Assembly (NCBI RefSeq): GCF_002479495.1 | Contig: NZ_DLNQ01000015.1 | Coordinates: forward strand, 73,170-137,169 | Direction of reading: 5' to 3' | DNA from: Brevundimonas sp. UBA7506 | Lineage (GTDB): Bacteria; Pseudomonadota; Alphaproteobacteria; Caulobacterales; Caulobacteraceae | Length of the DNA stretch: 64,000 nt | In this document: one piece after another, positions 34,063 to 44,439 of the stretch | How the letters are laid out: every line of letters begins with the position of its first letter | How positions within the stretch are numbered: the stretch's first letter is position 1 | Notes under the pieces: generated by a model | What the model was told of the DNA's origin: nothing | The model's database searches: none | Seen by the model: the letters and a program-made list of their open reading frames with translations, nothing else | Translations under genes and position numbers: made by a program

Positions 34063-35648
34063 ACGAGCGTTTGTCGGCCCTTTGGGGGGGCGTGCTGACG
34101 AACCGCTGGGGTCGTATCGCCCTGGCTCTTCTGGCGGGCGCCGGCGCGGCTCTGGCGCATCCGCCGTTCGGGATCCTGCCGGGCCTGCTGGGCTATCCCT
34201 TGTTGATGCTGCTGGCCGAGCGCTCGCGCACGGTGAAAGGCGGCTTCTGGGTCGGCTGGCTGGCCGGATTTTCTTACTTCTTCATCGGCTGCTGGTGGGT
34301 GGCCGAGGCCTTCCTGGTCAACAAGGATCAGGCCTGGATGGCGCCCTTCGCCGCCAGCCTGTTGCCCATGGGGCTCGGGTTGTTTTTCGGCGCGGCGACG
34401 GCGCTCTATCGTCGTTTCGCCCTGCGCAACGCGGTCCGGCGGGTACTGCTGTTCGCCGCCCTGTTCGCCCTGCTGGAATGGCTGCGCGGCCATGTCCTGA
34501 CCGGCTTTCCGTGGAATCCGACCGGCGCGGCGTGGCAGGCGGGTTCGGCCATGTCGCAGTTCGCCTCGGTCGCGGGCGTCTATGGTTTGGGGCTGGTGAC
34601 GCTGGCGGCCGTTTCGGCCCTGGGCTTGCTGGCGAGCGGCGGTGCGCGTCGTCCGCGCTGGATCGCCGCCGGTCTGGGCGTCGCGGTGCTGGCGGGCCTG
34701 TTCGGCTTCGGCGCCCTGCGCCTGTCGTCGGCCGAGCGCGTGGACGGCCCGACCCTGATCCGCCTGGTTCAGGCCGACATCCCTCAGGAATCCAAATGGT
34801 CGCCCGAGGCCTATCAGGCCATCGTCGATCGCTATGTGGCTCTGACCGCCCAAAAGGGGGCGGCGGTTCCCGACGTGGTGGTCTGGCCCGAAGGCGCCCT
34901 GCCCGCCACCGCCAACGACGTCTTCAACTCGGCCGACGCCCAGGCCATCGCCGAGGCCCTGCAGCCCGGTCAGACCCTGCTGATGGGCATCAGCCGCGGC
35001 GAGGCCGACCCGAGCGCCGAGGGCGGCGCGCGCTACTTCAACAGCCTGTTCGCCCTGCACGACGAGGGCGCGTCGGGCCTGCGTATCGGCGCCATCTATG
35101 ACAAGCACCGGCTGGTGCCCTTCGGCGAATACCTGCCGCTGGGCCGCCTGATGAGCCGGATCGGCGTGCGCAGCCTGGTGCACGTTCCCGCCGACTTCAG
35201 CCCCGGGCCGAAGCCCGCGCCGATCAGCCTGGTCAATGCGCCGAAGGTCCAGCCGCTGATCTGCTACGAAAGCCTCTATCCGGGCTTCACCCCGGCCAAG
35301 GACGCTGACCGTCCGGCCTGGATCGTCAACGTCTCCAACGACGCCTGGTTCGGCGCCACCTCGGGCCCGCGCCAGCACCTGAACCTGGCCAGCTATCGCG
35401 CCATCGAGACCGGACTGCCGATCGCGCGGGCCACCCCGACCGGCGTCTCGGCCATGATCGACCCCTGGGGCCGGGTCGTGGACGGCAAGCGGCTGGACCC
35501 CGGCCATGCCGGCGTCATCGACGTGCGCCTGCCCGAACCGGCGGCGCCGACCCTCTATGGCCGCTGGGGCGACGGCCTGTTCGGCGTCCTGCTGGTCCTG
35601 ATGCTGGCGGGTGGCCTGTCGTGGGGAAGGCGCAAGGGGCGGGCATGA
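34059..35648 (+). CDS. lnt: apolipoprotein N-acyltransferase Lnt
   Basis: Lnt adds the third acyl chain to lipoproteins in the inner membrane. The 529-residue protein has about six N-terminal membrane segments and a nitrilase domain with the catalytic Glu in VVWPEGALP, Lys in YDKHRLVPFGEYLPL and Cys in ICYESLYPG. A final hydrophobic helix is near the C-terminus. Its start overlaps the ybeY stop by four bases, and its stop overlaps the next XRE gene. Confidence 0.95.
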   Translation: MNERLSALWGGVLTNRWGRIALALLAGAGAALAHPPFGILPGLLGYPLLMLLAERSRTVKGGFWVGWLAGFSYFFIGCWWVAEAFLVNKDQAWMAPFAASLLPMGLGLFFGAATALYRRFALRNAVRRVLLFAALFALLEWLRGHVLTGFPWNPTGAAWQAGSAMSQFASVAGVYGLGLVTLAAVSALGLLASGGARRPRWIAAGLGVAVLAGLFGFGALRLSSAERVDGPTLIRLVQADIPQESKWSPEAYQAIVDRYVALTAQKGAAVPDVVVWPEGALPATANDVFNSADAQAIAEALQPGQTLLMGISRGEADPSAEGGARYFNSLFALHDEGASGLRIGAIYDKHRLVPFGEYLPLGRLMSRIGVRSLVHVPADFSPGPKPAPISLVNAPKVQPLICYESLYPGFTPAKDADRPAWIVNVSNDAWFGATSGPRQHLNLASYRAIETGLPIARATPTGVSAMIDPWGRVVDGKRLDPGHAGVIDVRLPEPAAPTLYGRWGDGLFGVLLVLMLAGGLSWGRRKGRA

Positions 35649-36112
35649 GCAAGGCGGGCGACGAGGACGAGCAGGACCGCAAGCGGACGCGTCATATTGA
35701 TGAGCATCTCGGCGCGCGCGTCCGTTTTATCCGGGAGAACCATGGTCTGACTCAGGCGGACATGGCCCGCAAACTGGATATCTCGACGAACCAGTGGGGC
35801 CGCCACGAAAGCGGCGCCAATCGCCTTCCCGCTGCTCGCTTGTGGCAGTTCTGTGAGGCGTTGAAGATCGACATCACCAGCGTTTTCAGGGGGCAGCCCT
35901 TTTCGGGCGCCGTCCCTACTGCGACCTTCGAGAGGCTTCCAGAGCCTCAAAGTCTTTTCGGCGCCCACGACGCCGGGGGGCAGGCAGAGGCGCCGCCGGA
36001 ACACGGCGGCCTGGTGCAGAGGATCGGCGCTGCGGCGAGAGACCTGCCGGAAGCGCGCCAGCGCACGGCCTTGGCGGTCATCCGAGCCTTGAAGGATGAG
36101 GGCGACCGCTAG
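35645..36112 (+). CDS. XRE family transcriptional regulator (downstream of lnt)
   Basis: This is a 155-residue helix-turn-helix protein. The DNA-binding unit is GLTQADMARKLDISTNQWGR near residues 35-54, and the C-terminal part is helical and poorly conserved. The ATG overlaps the lnt stop (ATGA), so it is translated with lnt. The recognition helix has NQWGRHE instead of the common QVQKYE, which suggests a different operator from its neighbour. Function unknown. Confidence 0.8.
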   Translation: MSKAGDEDEQDRKRTRHIDEHLGARVRFIRENHGLTQADMARKLDISTNQWGRHESGANRLPAARLWQFCEALKIDITSVFRGQPFSGAVPTATFERLPEPQSLFGAHDAGGQAEAPPEHGGLVQRIGAAARDLPEARQRTALAVIRALKDEGDR

Positions 36113-36224
36113 CCGGGTCAGGTTGCAAGGACACGCGCACAACGCGAATTGTCGTGACACCGCTGGCTATCCGTCGCATTTCGAGACAATTGAGTTCGGG
36201 CGTAGATTTCAGCGAGAACGCGTG

Positions 36225-36644
36225 ATGGTCAGAGGCTCTGCAGAGGACGGCCCCCATCCCGTGGACCGTCATGTCGGTCGGCGGGTCTGCGACAAGCGCA
36301 TCGCGCTCGGTTACAATCAGAGCGATCTGGGCCGGGCGCTGGGCCTGACCTTTCAGCAGATCCAGAAGTACGAGAAGGGCGCCAACCGCATCTCGGCGTC
36401 CAAGCTGTGGGACATCGCCCGCTTCTTCAAGGTCGATATCGGCTACTTTTTCGAGGGACTGACGACGCCTCAGCCGGGCATGGCCGAGGGAGAGGTCGAG
36501 CCCTTCGTCCACGATTTCCCCACCACGCGTCAGAGCATCGAGATCGGTCGTCTGGCCCCGCAGTTGTCGGTGCGTCAGCAGAAGCTGATCCTGGACATGA
36601 TGCGCGAGATGGCCGGACACGAGGCGCCGGCCGATAAGGGTTGA
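36225..36644 (+). CDS. XRE family transcriptional regulator (paralogue of 28937)
   Basis: This is a 139-residue regulator with the XRE domain at about residues 20-75 (YNQSDLGRALGLTFQQIQKY) and a helical C-terminus (LSVRQQKLILDMMREMA). ATG 36225 is preceded by an in-frame GTG at 36222. The frame is open to 36096, but that section overlaps the previous gene. It shares the FQQ-QKYEKGANR-SAS block with 28937. A strong terminator follows at 36669-36694. Confidence 0.83.
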   Translation: MVRGSAEDGPHPVDRHVGRRVCDKRIALGYNQSDLGRALGLTFQQIQKYEKGANRISASKLWDIARFFKVDIGYFFEGLTTPQPGMAEGEVEPFVHDFPTTRQSIEIGRLAPQLSVRQQKLILDMMREMAGHEAPADKG

Positions 36645-36668
36645 GTTTAGTCCCAGGCCAGAATTGAA

Positions 36669-36694
36669 AAAGGCGCGGATCGCTCCGCGCCTTT
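36669..36694. terminator. bidirectional intrinsic terminator between the XRE gene and ahpD
   Basis: AAAGGCGCGGA (36669-36679) pairs perfectly with TCCGCGCCTTT (36684-36694) around a TCGC loop, with A-rich and T-rich flanks. It separates the plus-strand XRE gene from the convergent ahpD. Confidence 0.88.
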
Positions 36695-36718
36695 CTGCTG
36701 TCTGGCGGCGCCTGCGGA

Positions 36719-37252
36719 TCAACCGGCCAGGGCGGCCTCGGAGGCGACGATGCGGCTGGCGGCGTGGACCACGGCGCCGATGCGCAGGGCGGCCTGAACC
36801 TGGACGTTGGGCACGCCGTGCTTGCGCAGTTCGCCTTCGTGGGCGTCCAGGCAAGCGCCGCAGCCGTTGATGGCCGAGACGGCGGTCGACCACAGTTCGA
36901 AGTCCAGCTTGTCGACGCCCGGGTTGGCGATCACGTTCATGCGCAGCTTGGCCGGCAAGGTCGTGTACTCGTTGTTCTTCATCAGGTGCAGCGAGCGGTA
37001 GTAGATGTTGTTCATGCCCATGATGGCGGCGGCGGCCTTGGCGGCGTTCATCGCTTCGGGAGTCATGACGGCGGCGGCGGCGGCCTCGATGGCCTTGACC
37101 GCCGGGGCGACGCCGATGGCGTGGGCCGAGGCCAGGAAGCAGCCCCACTTCTGCTGGTCGTTCAGCACGGTCTCGCTGGCCAGCGAGGACAGGTTCAGCG
37201 AGATGTCCTTGCCGTAGGCCGGGATGAGGTCGCGCAGGGCGTCGATGGACAT
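36719..37252 (-). CDS. ahpD: alkyl hydroperoxidase AhpD-like carboxymuconolactone-decarboxylase family protein
   Basis: AhpD reduces AhpC in bacteria that lack AhpF. The 177-residue protein has the redox pair in CGACLDAHE (Cys131, Cys134, His138) and a Glu119 that matches the proton-relay Glu118 of Mycobacterium AhpD. The histidine between the cysteines in the mycobacterial enzyme is Ala here. It lies downstream of ahpC on the same strand (189-bp gap with hairpins), so the two probably form a peroxidase system. Confidence 0.92.
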   Translation of the reverse strand: MSIDALRDLIPAYGKDISLNLSSLASETVLNDQQKWGCFLASAHAIGVAPAVKAIEAAAAAVMTPEAMNAAKAAAAIMGMNNIYYRSLHLMKNNEYTTLPAKLRMNVIANPGVDKLDFELWSTAVSAINGCGACLDAHEGELRKHGVPNVQVQAALRIGAVVHAASRIVASEAALAG

Positions 37253-37395
37253 GGGGACTTCCTTCTGCTCAACGGCGCCGCTTGCGCCGGATACGATATA
37301 GGGACTGCCGACGCGCCCCGTCAGGGCCGGATTCGGGGGCGTCAGGCATGAAAAAGGCGGCGACAGTCGCCCGCCGCCGCCTCTTCAAGAGGGGC

Positions 37396-37426
37396 GGCCC
37401 GGACCATTACGAACGCGGTCCGGGCC
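37396..37426 (-). terminator. hairpin between ahpC and ahpD
   Basis: GGCCCGGACC (37396-37405) pairs with GGTCCGGGCC (37417-37426) over an 11-nt loop. A second GC-rich inverted repeat lies further on at about 37355-37380. No long T-run follows on the minus strand, so it may attenuate ahpD relative to ahpC rather than stop transcription fully. Confidence 0.6.
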
Positions 37427-37441
37427 TTCCTTGGCCAGTAC

Positions 37442-37996
37442 TTAAGCGGCCAGGGTCTCGCCGCCGACCGGGCGGTTGCAGGCGCACAGTTCGTCGGTCT
37501 GCAGGGCGTCGACCACGCGAAGCGTGTCTTCCGGCGAACGGCCGACGTTCAGGTTGGTGACGTAGACGTGCTGGACCACGTTGTGCGGGTCCACAACGAA
37601 GGTGGCGCGCAGGGCGACGCCGTTTTCCTCGTCCAGGACGCCCAGCTCGCGGGCCAGCTTGCCGCCGCAGTCGGCGAACTGCCACATCGGCAGCTTGTTC
37701 AGGTCGGCGTGATCACGACGCCAGGCCAGCTTGGTGAACTCGTTGTCGGTCGAACCGCCGAGGACCACGGTGTCGCGATCTTCGAATTCCTTGTTCAGCT
37801 TGGCGAAGGCGGCGATTTCGGTCGGGCAGACGAAGGTGAAGTCCTTCGGGTAGAAGAAGATGACCTTCCACTTGCCCTCGAAGCTGTCCTGGGTGACGGT
37901 TTCGAAGGCCGAAACGCCGTTTTCTTCGTGGCTGTTGAAGCCCGGCTTCACGCCAGTGATCTTGAATTCAGGCAGTTTTTGACCGACGCCCAGCAT
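37442..37996 (-). CDS. ahpC: alkyl hydroperoxide reductase AhpC (mycobacterial CxC type)
   Basis: AhpC is a peroxiredoxin that reduces organic hydroperoxides, H2O2 and peroxynitrite. ATG 37996 has GGAG 8 nt upstream and gives 184 residues; the longer frame would need a TTG. The peroxidatic cysteine is in FVCPTE (Cys57). The C-terminus reads ELCACNRP (Cys171 and Cys173), the CxC layout of Mycobacterium tuberculosis AhpC, which is recycled by AhpD. An ahpD gene follows. The 272-bp divergent gap to katG likely carries the OxyR-controlled promoters. Confidence 0.95.
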   Translation of the reverse strand: MLGVGQKLPEFKITGVKPGFNSHEENGVSAFETVTQDSFEGKWKVIFFYPKDFTFVCPTEIAAFAKLNKEFEDRDTVVLGGSTDNEFTKLAWRRDHADLNKLPMWQFADCGGKLARELGVLDEENGVALRATFVVDPHNVVQHVYVTNLNVGRSPEDTLRVVDALQTDELCACNRPVGGETLAA

Positions 37997-38113
37997 AGTG
38001 GAGCTCCATTCTGACAATGTAAGACTTCCGGCGTCGCAGGGAGGTGCATCGCCGATGGGCCTCAGATGGGACGTGGGGCCTCGGAAGTCAAATCGATGAT
38101 TTCACGCAGCCGA

Positions 38114-40482
<2,369 letters not shown>

Positions 40483-40583
40483 ACCATAGGGGGCGCCGCG
40501 GGCAGAGCGGTTCGCGGCACCTTTCTTCATCAATGGTTTCGATTGTCTTTGAAAACACCATAGGGCGCGCCTATGTGGGGCGG

Positions 40584-41471
40584 ATGCTCCCCACCCTGCG
40601 ACAGCTCCACTATCTCAAACTCCTGGCCGAGCACGCCTCCTTCAGCCGCGCGGCCGAGGCGGCCCATGTCAGCCAGCCGGCCCTGTCGGCCGGGGTGCAG
40701 GAGCTGGAGAAGATCCTGGGCGCGCCGGTGGTCGAACGCACGCGCGGCGCGGTCCAGCTGACCGCCGTCGGCGCCGAGGCGGTCAAGCGCGCCGAGGACG
40801 TTCTGGCCCGCACCGAGGATCTGGTCGAGGCGGCGCGCAATGCGGGCAAGCCGCTGTCGGGCCGGTTCCGTCTGGGGATCATTCCCACCGTCGCCCCCTT
40901 CCTGTTGCCGCGCGCCCTGCCCGGTCTGCGTGACCAATACCCGGCCCTGCGGCTTTTCATCCGCGAGGACCTGACCCCGCGTCTGATCGCCGGGCTGAAG
41001 GCGGGCCAGCTGGACGCCGCCGTCATCGCCCTGCCCTATGAGGCGCCGGGCATCGACCACGCCCGCATCGGCGACGACGAAATCCTGGCCGCCGCCCCGG
41101 TCGGCCACCCGCTGGCGGGCGCCGGCCCCATCCCCGAGGGGATGCTGAAGGCCGACGACCTGATCCTTCTGGAGGACGGCCACTGCCTGCGTGATCAGGC
41201 CTTGGCCGCCGTCAACATCGAGGCCCCGCGCGGCGAGGACGTCTTCGCCGCCACCTCCCTGCACACCCTGGTGCAGATGGTGTCCTCGGGTCTGGGCGTC
41301 AGCTTCCTGCCGCAGATGGCGGTGCAGGCCGGTCTGGCTGACAACCCCGGCGTCGTGGTCCGGCCCATCTCCGCCGACGCCCCCCGCCGCGAGATCGTCG
41401 TCGCCTGGCGCGCGGGCTCCAGCCGCGCCGCCGAAGCCCGCCTGCTGGCCGAGGCGCTCAAGCTGGACTGA
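40584..41471 (+). CDS. oxyR: hydrogen peroxide-inducible activator OxyR (single-cysteine variant)
   Basis: This LysR-family regulator has 295 residues from ATG 40584; a longer frame to 40533 is possible. The N-terminal winged HTH (FSRAAEAAHVSQPALSAGVQ) and the redox loop EDGHCLRDQAL identify OxyR. Cys201 matches E. coli Cys199. The position of E. coli Cys208 is Val210, and there is no other cysteine in the protein, so the usual intramolecular disulfide cannot form. It lies 101 bp after katG on the same strand and near ahpCD. Confidence 0.92.
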   Translation: MLPTLRQLHYLKLLAEHASFSRAAEAAHVSQPALSAGVQELEKILGAPVVERTRGAVQLTAVGAEAVKRAEDVLARTEDLVEAARNAGKPLSGRFRLGIIPTVAPFLLPRALPGLRDQYPALRLFIREDLTPRLIAGLKAGQLDAAVIALPYEAPGIDHARIGDDEILAAAPVGHPLAGAGPIPEGMLKADDLILLEDGHCLRDQALAAVNIEAPRGEDVFAATSLHTLVQMVSSGLGVSFLPQMAVQAGLADNPGVVVRPISADAPRREIVVAWRAGSSRAAEARLLAEALKLD

Positions 41472-41787
41472 CGGCGGGGCGCCGCCGCCCTTGAGCCGCC
41501 ATGCCTTTCACATGCCTAGCTCCGTGTCCGCCGTCATCCTCGGGCTTGACCCGAGGATCGGATTGTTCGCCTGCGCGACGTCTGCAAGGCCGAGCGCGCC
41601 GTTCCGCTCGATCCTCGGGTCAAGCCCGAGGATGACGATTGAGGGATGAGGCCCCCCTACGACGGAGGTCGAAGGCCGAACCGGCCCCCTTCCCTTGCGA
41701 CCCTGATCCTTATGTGGGAAAGGCCACGCGCGGTTTTGGCGGGCCGACGGGCCAGTCATGTCGCGACTGGACCAAGGAAAGCCGCTC
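41472..41787. other. 316-bp gap between oxyR and acnB
   Basis: The gap holds a 106-bp perfect inverted-repeat element (41532-41637) and the acnB promoter region (41640-41787). I see no gene in it. AAGGAA 9 nt before ATG 41788 is the acnB ribosome binding site. Confidence 0.7.
41532..41637. repeat. 106-bp element with perfect 29-bp terminal inverted repeats
   Basis: The left end CGTCATCCTCGGGCTTGACC... (41532-41560) is exactly complementary to the right end (41609-41637), and each arm is itself partly palindromic (CCTCGGGCTTGACCCGAGG). The GTCATCCTCGGGCTTGACCC type is widespread between alphaproteobacterial genes. No coding potential inside. Confidence 0.88.
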
Positions 41788-44370
41788 ATGCTCGAAACCT
41801 ATCGTCTTCACGTCGCCGAACGCGCGGCCCTGGGCATTCCGCCGCTGCCGCTGTCGGCCGGGCAGACCGCCGACCTGATCGAGCTGATCAAGGCGCCGCC
41901 GGCGGGCGTCGCCGAGCAGGAGCTGCTGGACCTGCTGACCCATCGCGTGCCGCCGGGCGTGGACGACGCGGCCAAGGTCAAGGCCTCCTTCCTGTCCGCC
42001 GTGGCCCACGGCGACTTCGCCGTGCCGTCGCTGTCGCGCGAACGCGCCACCGAGCTGTTGGGCACCATGGTCGGCGGCTATAACGTCAAGCCGCTGATCG
42101 ACCTGCTGAACGATGCGGTCGTCGGCGCTGTCGCCGCCGAGGGTCTGAAGAAGACCCTGCTGATGTTCGACTTCTTCCACGACGTCGCCGAACTGGCCAA
42201 GGGCGGCAACGCCAACGCCCAGGCCGTGCTGAAGTCCTGGGCCGAGGCCGAGTGGTTCACCTCGCGCGACAAGGTCGCCGACAAGATCACCGTCACCGTC
42301 TTCAAGGTCACCGGCGAGACCAATACCGACGACCTGTCGCCGGCGCCCGACGCCTGGTCGCGCCCCGACATTCCGCTGCACTACCTGGCCATGCTAAAGA
42401 ACGCGCGTCCGGGCATCACGCCGGAACAGGACGGCGTGCGCGGCCCGATGCAGTTCATCGAGGACCTGAAGGCCAAGGGCCATCTGGTCGCCTATGTCGG
42501 CGACGTGGTCGGCACTGGATCGTCGCGCAAGTCGGCGACCAACAGCGTCATCTGGGCCACCGGCCAGGACATCCCCTTCGTGCCGAACAAGCGCTTCGGC
42601 GGCGTGACCCTGGGCGGCAAGATCGCCCCCATCTTCTTCAACACCCAGGAAGACTCGGGCGCCCTGCCGATCGAGGTCGACGTGACCAGCCTGAACATGG
42701 GCGACGTCATCGACATCTATCCCTACGAGGGCCGGATCGAGAAGGACGGCCAGAAGATCGCCGACTTCGAGCTGAAGTCGCAGGTCCTGTTGGACGAGGT
42801 CCAGGCCGGCGGCCGCATCAACCTGATCATCGGCCGGTCGCTGACCGCCCGCGCCCGCGAGGCCCTGGGCCTGGCCGCCTCGACCGAGTTCCGCTTGCCG
42901 GTCACGCCGGAAGACAGCGGCAAGGGCTTCACCGTGGCCCAGAAGATGGTCGGCCGCGCCTGCGGTCTGCCGGAAGGTCAGGGCATCCGTCCGGGCACCT
43001 ATTGCGAACCGCGCATGACCACGGTCGGCTCGCAGGACACGACCGGCCCGATGACCCGCGACGAGCTGAAGGACCTGGCCTGCCTCGGCTTCTCGGCCGA
43101 CATGGTGATGCAGTCCTTCTGCCACACCGCCGCCTATCCCAAGCCGGTCGATGTCAAGACGCACCGCGAACTGCCGCAGTTCATCTCCAACCGCGGCGGC
43201 GTGGCCCTGCGTCCGGGCGACGGCGTGATCCACTCCTGGCTGAACCGCCTGCTGCTGCCCGACACCGTCGGCACCGGCGGCGACAGCCACACCCGCTTCC
43301 CCATCGGCATCTCCTTCCCGGCGGGTTCGGGCCTGGTGGCCTTCGGCGCCGCCACCGGCGTCATGCCGCTGGACATGCCGGAGTCGATCCTGGTCCGCTT
43401 CAAGGGTGAGATGCAGCCGGGCATCACACTGCGCGACCTGGTTCACGCCATCCCCTACTACGCCATCCAGCAGGGCCTGCTGACGGTGGCCAAGGCCGGC
43501 AAGGTCAATGAGTTCTCGGGCCGCATCCTCGAGATCGAGGGCCTGCCGGACCTGAAGGTGGAGCAGGCGTTCGAACTGACCGACGCCTCGGCCGAGCGTT
43601 CGGCGGCGGGTTGCACCGTCAAGCTGAACAAGGAACCCATCATCGAGTACATGACCTCGAACATCGTGCTCATGAAGAACATGATCGCGGACGGCTATGC
43701 CGACGCCCGCACCCTGCAGCGCCGCATCGACGCCATGGAAGCGTGGCTGGCTGCCCCGAACCTGCTGGAGGCCGACGCCGACGCCGAATACGCCCACGTC
43801 ATCGAGATCGATCTGGCGGACGTGAAGGAGCCCATCCTGTGCGCTCCCAACGACCCCGACGACGCGCGCCTGCTGTCGGCCGTGCAGGAGACTCCGATCG
43901 ACGAGGTCTTCATCGGCTCCTGCATGACCAACATCGGCCACTTCCGTGCGGCCTCCCTGCTGCTGAAGGGCAAGAAGGATATCCCGACCCGTCTGTGGGT
44001 GGCCCCGCCGACCAAGATGGACGCCTCGGAGCTGACCAAGGAGGGCCACTACTCGACCCTCGGCGGCGCCGGCGCCCGCATGGAGATGCCGGGCTGTTCG
44101 CTGTGCATGGGCAACCAGGCCCAGGTGAAGGAGGGCGCGACCGTGGTCTCGACCTCAACCCGCAACTTCCCCAACCGTCTGGGCAAGGGCTCCAACGTCT
44201 ATCTGGCCTCGGCCGAACTGGCTGCCGTCGCCTCCAAGATGGGCCGCATCCCCACCGTGGCCGAATACATGGCCGAGATGGGCGTCATCGACGCCGACCG
44301 CGACGAGGTCTACCGCTACATGAACTTCGACCAGATCCCCGAATACGCGGATCCCGTCGCGGCCGAATAA
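41788..44370 (+). CDS. acnB: bifunctional aconitate hydratase 2 / 2-methylisocitrate dehydratase AcnB
   Basis: AcnB interconverts citrate and isocitrate and is the main vegetative aconitase of E. coli. The start [22 protein letters not shown] matches the E. coli AcnB N-terminus and is preceded by AAGGAA, so ATG 41788 is preferred to 41758; the product is 860 residues. The N-terminal HEAT-like domain is followed by the swivel domain and the Fe-S core with cysteines in [11 protein letters not shown] and CSLCMGNQ. A perfect 14-bp-stem terminator follows. A second aconitase (acnA) lies 1.8 kb away. Confidence 0.96.
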   Translation: MLETYRLHVAERAALGIPPLPLSAGQTADLIELIKAPPAGVAEQELLDLLTHRVPPGVDDAAKVKASFLSAVAHGDFAVPSLSRERATELLGTMVGGYNVKPLIDLLNDAVVGAVAAEGLKKTLLMFDFFHDVAELAKGGNANAQAVLKSWAEAEWFTSRDKVADKITVTVFKVTGETNTDDLSPAPDAWSRPDIPLHYLAMLKNARPGITPEQDGVRGPMQFIEDLKAKGHLVAYVGDVVGTGSSRKSATNSVIWATGQDIPFVPNKRFGGVTLGGKIAPIFFNTQEDSGALPIEVDVTSLNMGDVIDIYPYEGRIEKDGQKIADFELKSQVLLDEVQAGGRINLIIGRSLTARAREALGLAASTEFRLPVTPEDSGKGFTVAQKMVGRACGLPEGQGIRPGTYCEPRMTTVGSQDTTGPMTRDELKDLACLGFSADMVMQSFCHTAAYPKPVDVKTHRELPQFISNRGGVALRPGDGVIHSWLNRLLLPDTVGTGGDSHTRFPIGISFPAGSGLVAFGAATGVMPLDMPESILVRFKGEMQPGITLRDLVHAIPYYAIQQGLLTVAKAGKVNEFSGRILEIEGLPDLKVEQAFELTDASAERSAAGCTVKLNKEPIIEYMTSNIVLMKNMIADGYADARTLQRRIDAMEAWLAAPNLLEADADAEYAHVIEIDLADVKEPILCAPNDPDDARLLSAVQETPIDEVFIGSCMTNIGHFRAASLLLKGKKDIPTRLWVAPPTKMDASELTKEGHYSTLGGAGARMEMPGCSLCMGNQAQVKEGATVVSTSTRNFPNRLGKGSNVYLASAELAAVASKMGRIPTVAEYMAEMGVIDADRDEVYRYMNFDQIPEYADPVAAE

Positions 44371-44392
44371 GGCGGACGACAGTTTGAGAGAC

Positions 44393-44424
44393 AAACGGCC
44401 GATGGAGCGATCCATCGGCCGTTT
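44393..44424. terminator. bidirectional intrinsic terminator between acnB and the convergent flavoprotein gene
   Basis: AAACGGCCGATGGA (44393-44406) pairs perfectly with TCCATCGGCCGTTT (44411-44424) around a GCGA loop, followed by TT. Confidence 0.92.
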
Positions 44425-44439
44425 TCATGGGCGGCGCGT

